This document shows positions 1 to 7,950 of a stretch of 64,000 nt of DNA, piece after piece; the stretch's first letter is position 1, and each line of letters starts with the position of its first letter. Below the pieces are notes generated by a model. It was given only the letters and a program-made list of their open reading frames with translations, ran no database searches and was not told the DNA's origin. Source of the DNA: Bradyrhizobium sp. in8p8 (lineage in GTDB: Bacteria; Pseudomonadota; Alphaproteobacteria; Rhizobiales; Xanthobacteraceae); the NCBI RefSeq assembly GCF_000426845.1, contig NZ_AUGD01000002.1:884882-948881 (forward strand), in the 5' to 3' direction. The translations under genes were made by a program, and so were the position numbers.

Positions 1-1436
1 CGGATCGTCCTATCCACTTCGCGCTTGCGTGACCTGAGATCCGAGATCGGAATGCAGCGTGTCTTGCCTTCCCTTGCGGCGTCGGCCACGATTTCAATTC
101 GCCCGCCGGGAGCCGGACCGATGATCAGTCGAAAACCATGCAGCTTGATGATCGCGGCCACCAGGCTCAACCCGAGCCCGACGCCCGGCGTGTTGCGGAT
201 CTTGTCGGAGCGGTAGAAGCGCCGCAGCACCGCTTCGCGCTCCTGCTCGTTGATGCCGGGCCCGGTATCGCTCACGCGCACGAGCGCCCGCCCGTCGTCC
301 AATTTGAGTTCGAGCTCCACCTGTCCGCCAGGTGGTGCGAACTTGACGGCATTGTCTGCGAGGTTGGCGATTGCCTCGAACAACAGGTCCCGATCGCCCC
401 ACACCTGCACGCTGCGATCGATGACGACGCCAAGCGCAACACCTTTGTCCTCGGCAATCGGCTCGTAGACGTCGCACACCTCGTGCAGGATCTCGTCCAG
501 CACAACGTTGCCGAAACCGGCGGTACGGCTGCTATTCTCGATCTCGGCCAGGCGCAACAGGGCGGTGACGATCGCAAGCGACTGGTCAATGCCAGCGATC
601 GCCTTGTCCGTGACCTCCTGCAGCTGCTCAAGCGTGACTGCGTGCGTTCGCCCGCGCTCCAGCGCCAGCCTTGCCCGGGTGAGCGGGGTCCTGAGATCGT
701 GGGCGATATCGTTTCCAACGCCGGAGAGCGCGTTGATCATCGTCTCCATCTCGTCGAGCATGCTATTGACGATCCTGGCAAGTCGCGCGAACGGATCGTC
801 CGCATTGCCCTCCGGAAGCCGCTCGCGCAGCTCGCCGGCAACGATTCGTTGCACCCGCTGGTTCACCACTTCGACGCGCTTCTGGGCCCGGGCGCTCAGC
901 CACGCGCCGGCGAGCACGCAGAGACAGAAGGCAGGCAGCACGCCGAGCGCGAGCGCTTGCCCGACCACGCTCGATATCTCGCGTGTCTCGTCAACGTTCC
1001 TTGCTACCACCAGAACGTCGCCGTCATCGAGGCGCCTGCCGACGATCCTCACGATGGGGCCTCGGCCCGCCGCCGCCTCCAGCGGATTGAGCCGCGCGCC
1101 TTGCACCGTCCCGTCAAGGGCGAGCCCGCTTGGCACGCGATCGATGTTGCCGGCAAGGCGCGTGCCGGCGGCACTGAACAGCCCGACATAGTGCACATGC
1201 CGGGAGTCTTGCTGGAGATGATCGGCGACCGCGCGGACGCGGCGACCGTGCGGCAGATCGCTCATGAAGTTGATCTGCGTGGTGATCATGCGGTCGGAGC
1301 GCGCGATCAGGTAGTTGTCGAGCTTCTGGTAGACGAACGCGAACAATCCGGCGACGAACAGCGCGAGGGTGGCCGCGACCGCCAGGGCCCAGAGAAACGT
1401 GTTCGAGCGGATAAACTGAATATGCCGCATGGCCAT
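1..1436 (-). CDS. Two-component sensor histidine kinase (3' end cut by window edge)
   Basis: Inner-membrane sensor kinase that would phosphorylate the adjacent response regulator. The frame is open from an ATG at 1436 to the window edge (478 codons), so only a few C-terminal residues are missing. I see an N-terminal membrane segment (about residues 13-35), a periplasmic loop with a second membrane segment near 157-180, a HAMP-like linker, an H-box with the sequence DIAHDLRTPL (His about 246), an N-box (NLADNAVKF) and G-boxes (DTGPGI, GLGLSL). The start lies 4 bases after the regulator's stop, so the two are translationally coupled. The signal sensed cannot be read from the sequence. The stop codon lies outside the window. 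Confidence 0.9.
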   Translation of the reverse strand, partial: MAMRHIQFIRSNTFLWALAVAATLALFVAGLFAFVYQKLDNYLIARSDRMITTQINFMSDLPHGRRVRAVADHLQQDSRHVHYVGLFSAAGTRLAGNIDRVPSGLALDGTVQGARLNPLEAAAGRGPIVRIVGRRLDDGDVLVVARNVDETREISSVVGQALALGVLPAFCLCVLAGAWLSARAQKRVEVVNQRVQRIVAGELRERLPEGNADDPFARLARIVNSMLDEMETMINALSGVGNDIAHDLRTPLTRARLALERGRTHAVTLEQLQEVTDKAIAGIDQSLAIVTALLRLAEIENSSRTAGFGNVVLDEILHEVCDVYEPIAEDKGVALGVVIDRSVQVWGDRDLLFEAIANLADNAVKFAPPGGQVELELKLDDGRALVRVSDTGPGINEQEREAVLRRFYRSDKIRNTPGVGLGLSLVAAIIKLHGFRLIIGPAPGGRIEIVADAAREGKTRCIPISDLRSRKREVDRTI

Positions 1437-1440
1437 CTCG

Positions 1441-2121
1441 CTATTCACGCGCGCGCAGGATGAAGCCGGAACCACGGACATTGTGGATGAGCTGTACCTC
1501 TCCGGGAGCATCGACCTTGTGCCTAAGCCGGCCCATGTGCACGTCGATCAGATTAGTGGTGGCCGGAACGAACTTGTAGTTCCAGACCTCTTCGAGCAGC
1601 ATCGCGCGCGTCAGCAGTTGATCGCTCCGGCGCATCATGTATTCGAGCAGGCGGAATTCGCGCGGGAGCAGGTCGATTTCGCGTTCACCGCGTCGGGCGG
1701 TTCGTTCGATCAGATCGAGCTCCAACGGGCCGGCCAGCAGGATGGTTTCGCGGCTGTCCATCGGACGGCGCAGCAAGGCCTCGATCCGCGCGATCAGCTC
1801 GACGATCGCGAACGGCTTCGTAAGATAATCGTCGCCGCCCATGCGCAAGCCACGGACGCGATCGTCAACGGCGCCGAGCGCGCTTAGAACCAACACTGGC
1901 GTCTTGATCTGGTCGTTGCGCAGCGCCTCGATGACGGTCAGCCCGTCCATGCCGGGCAGCATGCGATCAACGATCATGGCATCGGGATGCGAGGTACGCG
2001 CCCGGTCGAGCCCTTCGACGCCGTTCGGCGCCCAATGCACCTCAAAGCTCCGCTCGGCAAGCTCGGCGACGATCGCCTCCGCGGTTTCAGTGTCGTCCTC
2101 GATGAGGAGAATCCGTGTCAT
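1441..2121 (-). CDS. OmpR/PhoB-family response regulator
   Basis: DNA-binding response regulator of 226 residues. The receiver domain starts MTRILLIEDD and contains the phospho-acceptor Asp in the motif MIVDRMLPG and the conserved Lys in LTKPF. The C-terminal winged-helix domain (about 130-225) has the usual LLPREFRLLEYM and GSGFIL elements. I chose the ATG at 2121 over an upstream in-frame start because the receiver begins there and a GAGG ribosome site lies just before it. It precedes the kinase gene with a 4-base gap, so the pair is one operon. Its targets are unknown. Confidence 0.93.
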   Translation of the reverse strand: MTRILLIEDDTETAEAIVAELAERSFEVHWAPNGVEGLDRARTSHPDAMIVDRMLPGMDGLTVIEALRNDQIKTPVLVLSALGAVDDRVRGLRMGGDDYLTKPFAIVELIARIEALLRRPMDSRETILLAGPLELDLIERTARRGEREIDLLPREFRLLEYMMRRSDQLLTRAMLLEEVWNYKFVPATTNLIDVHMGRLRHKVDAPGEVQLIHNVRGSGFILRARE

Positions 2122-2607
2122 GAGCCTCGTCCCACCTTCTGCGCGGCGATTCGGCCTGCGGCGGGTCGGCGTGGGCCCGGCAATCTGCGACGTCATAATC
2201 ACCGTCACGCTCCGAGCGCACGGTGCCGCGACCGCCTGCGATTGGCCACGCGTTGCATGACCAGATGGTGCTGCGGCGATGCGAGCAGAACTGAATTAAT
2301 ATTCAGGAATGCGGCCGCACCTGCCGACAAAGGCGTCAACAGGACGAGAATGCGCCTTGCCATTGTCATGACCATCTTCGGCCTCCATTCGAGCTGCGCT
2401 GCAACGGAGATATGCCCGCAATCCGCTCGCCGTTACTCTCGAAGGCAACGAAGGTTGTCTGTTCGCACGATCGTAGCCACGCTGGCGCAGCGGTTCACAT
2501 GCCGTTGAATGCCGGTGAGCAATTCGTGCATTTGGATCGGGCTCGGTCGCACGCATCTTCCCGAAGAGCCGACCTGACCGGTCTGCTATCATCAAAGGAG
2601 AAGCCGA
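2122..2607. other. Intergenic region with an AT-rich palindrome
   Basis: No convincing gene is seen here. It should hold the promoter of the two-component operon (leftward) and of the small exported protein (rightward). A perfect inverted repeat, CTGAAT-TAAT-ATTCAG, lies at 2291-2306 about 170 bases upstream of the regulator start and could be an operator, but nothing ties it to a particular protein. Confidence 0.4.
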
Positions 2608-2853
2608 ATGATCACGTCCAAACTCTTGCCGATGGGTCTGATTGCGGCGGCCTTGATCGGAGGCCCCGTCATGGCGCGCGAACACCATGCCGGCATGCGG
2701 AAATCCGCGATGGAATCGGACACCGTGGCATCGAGCGCACCGACCTATCAGGGCGGCCACGCGTGCATGCCAGCGCCGCGCATCGGCGCGTTCGCGACGG
2801 CGCCGTGGACTGGCAACGACGTGCCGTGCGAGCCTGGCACTGGCGCGTTCTGA
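2608..2853 (+). CDS. Small exported protein of unknown function
   Basis: An 81-residue protein with a clear signal peptide: basic start, hydrophobic core LLPMGLIAAALIGG and likely cleavage after VMA. The mature part is short, contains two cysteines (HAC..., VPCE) that could form a disulphide, and has no domain I recognise. A good ribosome site (AAAGGAG, 8 bases before the ATG) and a hairpin terminator just downstream support it as a monocistronic gene. Confidence 0.7.
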   Translation: MITSKLLPMGLIAAALIGGPVMAREHHAGMRKSAMESDTVASSAPTYQGGHACMPAPRIGAFATAPWTGNDVPCEPGTGAF

Positions 2854-2910
2854 CTGCCCGACATAAGGCGGCTGGCCCCGGCACCGACACCATCGCTTCA
2901 CATCTAAAAT

Positions 2911-2942
2911 AGGAGCGGACTGAATGTTCAGCCCGCTCCTTT
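2911..2942 (+). terminator. Rho-independent-type terminator after the small exported protein gene
   Basis: The inverted repeat AGGAGCGG-A-CTGAA / TTCAG-C-CCGCTCCT forms a 14-base stem with one internal mismatch and a 2-base loop, followed by TTTG. It lies 57 bases after the stop codon at 2853. Confidence 0.6.
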
Positions 2943-3153
2943 GCATGGCCGCGGCAATCCGCGCGAAGCACCTTCCCGGCAGATATCCCCTCATTCCTGA
3001 AGCCGAATTTAGTGGGATTCCCGTGCACCCTACCTACCTGTGGTGCATCACGAGCGCAGTCATCATGTGTCCATCTCGTCGAGAGCATGGCGAGGCACGA
3101 CACGAACACGCACTGCAATGATGGTTGACGGCTCGCCACGAAAGGAGTGTCCC

Positions 3154-3549
3154 ATGAAACGAGCAATCATGATTTTGGCAACGGCGGCGCTTGCCTCGAC
3201 CTTGACCGTCGGTGCGGCCGCAGCGCATGGCGGTGGAGGTGGTCACGGCGGTTTTGGCGGTGGCAGCCACAGCTTCGGTGGCGGTGGCTTTGGTGGCGGC
3301 CATATGGGCTTCGGCGGCGGCGCTCATTTCGGCGGCATCGGACATGCCGGCGGCTTTGGCGGGGGACGGCTCGGCGGCACGCATTTTGGGATCGGCCACG
3401 TCGCCTCCGGCGGCTTAGGCTTCCGCCAGCATGCGTTCCACCGCTATGGCCACTATCGCCCCGGCTATGGATTCTACGGCTACTATCCGGATTGCTACGA
3501 TTGGTACGAGTTGCACCCCGGCGTTCCGTTGCCGCTGAGCTGCAGCTGA
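3154..3549 (+). CDS. Glycine-rich exported protein
   Basis: A 131-residue protein with a signal peptide (MKRAIMILATAALAST, cleavage likely near AAAAHG) followed by a long Gly/His/Phe-rich low-complexity stretch made of GGG-H-GGF-like units. The C-terminal part is Tyr-rich (YGHYRPGYGFYGYY) and contains two cysteines. Many such proteins occur in Bradyrhizobium-type genomes and their role is not established; cell-surface or metal-binding functions are guesses. The ATG at 3154 is chosen because AAAGGAG lies 6 bases upstream and it begins the signal peptide. Confidence 0.75.
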   Translation: MKRAIMILATAALASTLTVGAAAAHGGGGGHGGFGGGSHSFGGGGFGGGHMGFGGGAHFGGIGHAGGFGGGRLGGTHFGIGHVASGGLGFRQHAFHRYGHYRPGYGFYGYYPDCYDWYELHPGVPLPLSCS

Positions 3550-3565
3550 TCTGCATGCTCGATCT

Positions 3566-3598
3566 TGGGCCCGGACGGCATGTCACGATCCGGGCCCA
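3566..3598 (+). terminator. Strong hairpin after the glycine-rich gene
   Basis: TGGGCCCGGA at 3566-3575 is perfectly complementary to TCCGGGCCCA at 3589-3598, with a 13-base loop, starting 16 bases after the stop codon at 3549. There is no clear T-run after it, so it may be a weak terminator or an mRNA 3' stabiliser. Confidence 0.5.
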
Positions 3599-3671
3599 CG
3601 CAGCGTCTCGTTCTCGCGTGTACCGGCGGTACGCACGGGGCGGGCAGGCAATCAACAGTCGCGGACTTTTC

Positions 3672-3705
3672 AGAAGCCGCCAGGGTGAAGAACCCGGCGG
3701 CTTCT
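3672..3705 (+). terminator. Second GC-rich hairpin, possible terminator
   Basis: AGAAGCCGCC (3672-3681) pairs perfectly with GGCGGCTTCT (3696-3705); an inner GGG/CCC pair extends it past one bulged A. TCTGTGTT follows on the plus strand. It is about 120 bases downstream of the glycine-rich gene and could be the main transcription stop. Confidence 0.45.
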
Positions 3706-4409
3706 TCTGTGTTGAGGGACCACCAGGCCGGAGCGCTGCCCTTGCCGCCAAGGCAAACAGCGCGAGCGCCGCGATAAATGCCGCTATGACGTTGTGGCGC
3801 CCCCAGTACGGCTTACGTGACACTTCGGGCTTGACCGACGGTGAGCGCTGCTCGCGAAGCTGGGCATCATGGTAGCCCCCTGCGTGGACGCCAGCCAGCG
3901 CTGCGCACCCGCTCTCTATCCGCCAACGTTCTGCGGACGTCGCGCAGCTCCAACGAAGGACCCCGACGCATGCTTGCGATGGATATTTCTTGATCTCCCG
4001 GTGCACACGTCACGCACACGGCGCTCTATAACCGATTGAAAAATTGAACTCTCGATCCAATCCATCATGGGGGCGACAGAAAAGCGATAAGGCAGCATCG
4101 GGACCATATAGACATTCAAGTGCCCGGCGGGAATAGGGGATTCCGCGAAGACGGGGGGCCGACGACCGGAGGCATGAACAATCAGATTGCCGCCAGGACT
4201 TTCTGACTTTGTAGGGGCTCCTCGCAACGACTGTGCATCGAGATCCTTCAACATCGACTCGACATTCTCGCGCACGACGCTGCCGCGTCCACTGCAAGCT
4301 CAGCTCGCGAACACGACGACAGCTGATCGCTCGTCAGGATGAGCCGGATGGGCCGCACATACACTCTCTCCGACATTCGATAGAGCAGATCGATGAAGAC
4401 CAATCGAGC
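3706..4409. other. Gene-poor stretch carrying a dusA relic
   Basis: No intact gene is recognised. A 119-codon minus-strand reading frame at 3916-4275 exists, but its codon use is unlike the neighbours, and the only meaningful part is a short match to the start of DusA (separate entry). The rest looks like decayed or non-coding DNA next to the LysR gene. Confidence 0.4.
4051..4086 (-). pseudogene. dusA: Relic of the dusA 5' end (possible old attachment site)
   Basis: On the minus strand this stretch reads RFSVAPMMDWIE. RFSVAPM(L/M)DW is the start of the FMN domain of tRNA-dihydrouridine synthase A, which normally continues TDRHCR. Here the match breaks immediately after DW and nothing further of dusA follows, and the sequence upstream is also unrelated. 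The 5' end of dusA is a documented integration target for tyrosine-recombinase prophages and islands, so the fragment may be a leftover attachment site. No integrase is present in the window. The identity rests on about ten residues. Confidence 0.5.
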
Positions 4410-5354
4410 TCAAGCCGCAGCCGCCTGATACAAGCACTCGCGAAGCCAGGCGTGACCCTTGTCGTCTTGATTGCGCGGATGCCACAGCGCGACGATGCGA
4501 GCGGGCGGCAGATCCAGCGGCGGCGGCCTCAGGTCGAGCTCATGGGCGAAGCGCATCAGAAAGCGCCGAGGAAGCGTGCAGATGCAGTTACTGTGCGCAA
4601 GGATGATCGGCGCCAGTGCATAGGTCTGGATTGAGACGGCGACGCGGCGGGAGCGGCCGAGCGCGGCCAGCGCATCGTCGACGAGACCCGAGAAGCCGCC
4701 CCCGTCGGCGGAGATCAGAAGATGGTCGAGCGCGCAAAAGCTGTCGAGATCAAGCAGGCCATTGCCGTGGGGATGGCCTTTACGCTGTGCGGACAGGAAG
4801 CTGTCCTCGAACAGAGGGCGCTGCATCAGCTCGCCGTGAGCTCTGTCAGCTCCCGTCACCAGAAGGTCGATCTCCCCCCTTTCGAGCTGATCCACGACAT
4901 CGCGCGTCGGGTGAACGAGAGCGAGCCGCGCTCTCTCGGCCTTCGCGGCAAAACGCGCCACCAGGCCCGGCGCCAGTGTAACGGCTGGATTTTCGTGGAT
5001 GGCAACGACGAAGGTACGCTGGCTGCGGGCGGGGTCGAACACAGCCGGCCCCTCCAGCATGCGACGCAGCTTGCCGAGCACAGCTGCAAGCTCCGTCTGC
5101 AGCTCGACCGCCCTCGCCGTCGGCACCACGCCGCGCCCGGACGTCGCGGGTACGAACAGCGGATCGGCAAAGACCTGCCGCAGCCGATTCAGCCGCGCCG
5201 ATAGCGCGGGCTGCCCGATATTGAGCCGGGAGGCCGCGCGCGTCACGTTCCGCTCATGCAGGAGAGCCTCCAGTGCCAGCAACAGACCAAGGTCGATCTC
5301 GGCCAGATCACTGTCGTCAGCCGGCCGGGGCCGACCGCGTTCCGCATCCAGCAT
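4410..5354 (-). CDS. LysR-family transcriptional regulator
   Basis: A 314-residue LysR-type regulator. The N-terminal winged helix-turn-helix is seen in LLLALEALLHERNVTRAASR followed by IGQPALSARLNRLRQVFADPLFV, the pattern of the NahR/NodD-like branch. The rest is the periplasmic-binding-protein-like effector domain. The ATG at 5354 has GGGAG upstream; a longer reading frame begins further upstream but lacks a ribosome site. It is divergent from the hydrolase operon starting at 5586, the usual LysR arrangement, so it probably controls those two genes in response to their substrate or product. The effector is unknown. Confidence 0.9.
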   Translation of the reverse strand: MLDAERGRPRPADDSDLAEIDLGLLLALEALLHERNVTRAASRLNIGQPALSARLNRLRQVFADPLFVPATSGRGVVPTARAVELQTELAAVLGKLRRMLEGPAVFDPARSQRTFVVAIHENPAVTLAPGLVARFAAKAERARLALVHPTRDVVDQLERGEIDLLVTGADRAHGELMQRPLFEDSFLSAQRKGHPHGNGLLDLDSFCALDHLLISADGGGFSGLVDDALAALGRSRRVAVSIQTYALAPIILAHSNCICTLPRRFLMRFAHELDLRPPPLDLPPARIVALWHPRNQDDKGHAWLRECLYQAAAA

Positions 5355-5585
5355 GGGGCACTCCCTTTCAAAGTACATGATCGCGGGCAGGACGAGCCGC
5401 GATGACACAGGTAAGCCCGAAACGGTGCCGTGAAAACCCTGGCGACAGTTTCGATATCGACGATGTCGATGGGACCTATCGAGCCCGCGGCCCTCCCGTC
5501 GGGCGGCGAGCTGCGTACCTCACGGTCACGGCGGCGCAGGGCATCAGGCTCTATCACGCCGCTGCCTGGAACGGAGGACATCCTG

Positions 5586-6521
5586 GTGACGCAAGCGACG
5601 AGCACCTATCGCCTTGGCGATGCAACCATCACACGGATCGACGAGTTGCGGCTTGCCGCATTCAAGTTCGACGCGCTTTATCCGGACGGCGAGTTGCAGG
5701 CGCTGGAGCGCCATCGCGAGCGCCTGGAGGCGGGCTCGTTCGATGCTGCGACCGGCACCTTCATTCAGAGCATTCACAGCTGGCTGGTCAGGACACCCGA
5801 CCACACGATCCTGATCGACACGGCCACCGGCAATGACAAGAACCGGCCAGAGATCCCACCGCTCCACCGGCTCAATCAGCCGTTTCTGGCGCGGCTGGCT
5901 GCAGCGGGCGTCACCCCGGAGCAGGTCAACTACGTTCTGCTCACCCATGTGCATGCCGATCACGTCGGCTGGAACACTCGTCTCGTCGATGGGCGCTGGA
6001 CTCCGAGCTTCCCAAAGGCGACTTACATTTTCTCCGGGATCGAGCAGGCCTACGGCGAAAGCCTCGCGACAGGTACGGAGCCGACCGGAGCAGCCCGCCC
6101 TGATCCGGTCCTTGGTCCGGCGCTGCGCAAGCCGGCCGACCGTGTCTATGACGACAGCGTCCGTCCGGTGATCGATGCCGGACTGGCCAGACTCATCCCG
6201 GTGGACGGCGACGAGGTCCTCGAAGGCATCTCGTTCATTCCGACGCCAGGCCATAGCATCGATCACGCATCCATCCGTCTCGTGTCTGGCGGCGAGCAGG
6301 CGCTTTTCGCCGGCGATGTGATGCATCACCCCCTACAGGTGTATGAGCCCTCGCTCAATTCCTGCTTCTGCGAGTTTCCGGAAGCAGCCTTGCGCTCGCG
6401 CGCCTTCGTGCTGGAGGACGCCGCCGAGCGTGGCGCAACCATCTTCACCACCCATTTTGCGCAGTCATCTGCCGGCCGCATCAGCCGGACCGGCGAACGC
6501 TTTATCTGGAAGTTCGTCTAA
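5586..6521 (+). CDS. Metallo-beta-lactamase-fold hydrolase
   Basis: A 311-residue metallo-hydrolase with the two-metal signature HxHxDH (THVHADHVGW, residues about 121-126), later metal ligands in TPGHS and AGDVMHH, and a C-terminal TTHFA. This arrangement resembles lactonases and other small-ester hydrolases rather than true beta-lactamases. I chose the GTG at 5586 because GGAGG lies 8 bases before it and the fold begins just after. An ATG at 5430 would add 52 unrelated basic residues. The alpha/beta hydrolase gene follows 14 bases later, so the two likely act on one organic substrate under LysR control. Confidence 0.85.
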   Translation: MTQATSTYRLGDATITRIDELRLAAFKFDALYPDGELQALERHRERLEAGSFDAATGTFIQSIHSWLVRTPDHTILIDTATGNDKNRPEIPPLHRLNQPFLARLAAAGVTPEQVNYVLLTHVHADHVGWNTRLVDGRWTPSFPKATYIFSGIEQAYGESLATGTEPTGAARPDPVLGPALRKPADRVYDDSVRPVIDAGLARLIPVDGDEVLEGISFIPTPGHSIDHASIRLVSGGEQALFAGDVMHHPLQVYEPSLNSCFCEFPEAALRSRAFVLEDAAERGATIFTTHFAQSSAGRISRTGERFIWKFV

Positions 6522-6535
6522 GAGGGAGACCGATC

Positions 6536-7531
6536 ATGAACAAGCACGCTCGCGCGCACGCAGTCAGGCCAGAGATCATGGTCGAGGACCTCATGATTCC
6601 GAGTGACACGGTCGGGATTTCACTCCACCTGCGCAACAAGCGGCCGGCAGCGCTGAAGACCTTCTCTGCCGAGAGAACCATCCTGATAATGCACGGCGCA
6701 ACCTATTCGTCGGAGAGCCTTTTCGATACGCCACTCTGCGGCCTCTCCTTCCTGGATCATCTCGCCGGGCACGGCTACGACGTGTTTGCGGTGGACGTGC
6801 GCGGCTATGGCGGATCGACTCGACCGCCGGAGATGGACGCGCCGCCGGAGGCGTCCGAGCCGCTTGTGCGCACCGAAGTCGGCGTACGCGACCTGGCCAG
6901 CGCAGTCGAATACATCCTGAAACACCGCGGCATCACGCGCCTCAATCTGGTTGCCATGTCCTGGGGCGGGTCGGTGGCCGGTGCCTACACCGCGGCCAAC
7001 AACGATAAGGTCGTCAAGCTCGCGCTGGTCGCACCACTTTGGTTGCTGAAGGGTCCGGCTCCAATCGATGCCGGCGGGCGCCTCGGGGGCTATCGCAACG
7101 TCCCGGTTCTGGACTTCAGGGAGCGCTGGCTTTCGGCCGCGCCGGAAGCAGCCCGATCTCGCTTGATTCCGGCTGACGGCTTCGAACGCTGGGCCAACAC
7201 CTCGCTCGCCACCGACCCGCAGGGCAGTTCGCAAGCGCCCCCGGTCATGCGCGCAGTCAACGGCCCGATCCTCGACATTCGCGAATACTGGGCCGCCGGC
7301 AAGGCCCTCTACTCCGCTAGCGACATTCGCGTGCCCGTGCTCCTGGTCCACGCGGAATGGGATCAGGACGTTCCCATCGCCTCGGCGCAGGATTTCTTCC
7401 TGTCGCTGAAACACACGCCATATCGGCGATGGGTCGAGATCGGCGAAGGCACGCACATGGTTCTGCTGGAGAGAAACCGTATGCAGGCGTTCGACGCGAT
7501 CAGTCAATTTCTCGGCGAAGACTATAGCTAG
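6536..7531 (+). CDS. Alpha/beta hydrolase
   Basis: A 331-residue serine hydrolase of the alpha/beta fold. The oxyanion motif is IMHGATYSS, the nucleophile elbow is AMSWGGS (Ser about 142), the acid is in LLVHAEWDQDVP and the catalytic His in GEGTHMVL. No signal peptide is seen. A ribosome site (GAGGGAGA) lies before the ATG, 14 bases after the upstream metallo-hydrolase, so they share an operon. The substrate cannot be told from the sequence; esters or epoxides are typical of the family. Confidence 0.88.
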   Translation: MNKHARAHAVRPEIMVEDLMIPSDTVGISLHLRNKRPAALKTFSAERTILIMHGATYSSESLFDTPLCGLSFLDHLAGHGYDVFAVDVRGYGGSTRPPEMDAPPEASEPLVRTEVGVRDLASAVEYILKHRGITRLNLVAMSWGGSVAGAYTAANNDKVVKLALVAPLWLLKGPAPIDAGGRLGGYRNVPVLDFRERWLSAAPEAARSRLIPADGFERWANTSLATDPQGSSQAPPVMRAVNGPILDIREYWAAGKALYSASDIRVPVLLVHAEWDQDVPIASAQDFFLSLKHTPYRRWVEIGEGTHMVLLERNRMQAFDAISQFLGEDYS

Positions 7532-7950
7532 CCGCTGCTCTCGCTCTGGAAAGCACGACAAAAGACATCCCCTTACAACCCGCCGCTAAAGCGCGGCGAT
7601 ATCGTCATAAATCGCCATCGCGCGTTTGGGCCGTTGTTCGCGCATGATCTTTTCGGACAACCGATGCACACTTCGGGGATCAAAAACGAAAGATTCCGAA
7701 AACAACCCCATGCACAGTAGAGCCTCCCTGTTTTCAAAGGCAAATTTCTGAGAGCAGACCTCCGCGGCCACGACTTTGACTTGTCGGGCAAAACAGCGGC
7801 ATGATGCCATCATCCGAGCCGGAGCTGCGGCACCCCGATCAGATCTGCTCGCCCGTGATCCGCATCGGACACGGCCGCAGTGGCGGGCTGAGCCGGCGCG
7901 GGACCGGCACCCTCGGTCATTTCTGCGTGTTCCGCTACCGTCGGGGCGGG
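7532..7950. other. Intergenic region between convergent genes
   Basis: It lies between the alpha/beta hydrolase (plus) and treZ (minus). It contains a diverged palindromic repeat (separate entry). After the treZ stop, the same frame stays open for 46 more codons (to 7810) with GC-rich third positions, which may be an eroded C-terminal tail or chance. No gene is called. Confidence 0.35.
7640..7683. repeat. Diverged REP-like palindromic repeat
   Basis: The sequence GCGCATGATCTTTTCGGA followed by a degenerate second arm (CACTT...GGATCA) resembles the short palindrome, GCATGATC-TTTTCGGAAAACC...TTTTCCGGATCATGC in type, that I recall as common between genes of Rhizobiales. The first arm is well kept and the second has decayed. 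Its role, if any, is unknown. Confidence 0.5.

Noticed and set aside
138..1463. 441-codon plus-strand open frame opposite the first kinase
   Set aside because: The opposite strand encodes an obvious histidine kinase with all motifs; this frame is a composition artefact.
3226..3420. Tandem repeat array in the glycine-rich gene
   Set aside because: The repeats are at the amino-acid level (Gly/His/Phe) and irregular in DNA; no true tandem repeat unit is kept.
3916..4275. 119-codon minus-strand frame as a protein gene
   Set aside because: No ribosome site, unusual codon use and no domain except the short DusA-like stretch, better explained as a relic.
7573..7791. 72-codon minus-strand frame
   Set aside because: It runs across the palindromic repeat and has no ribosome site or recognised family.
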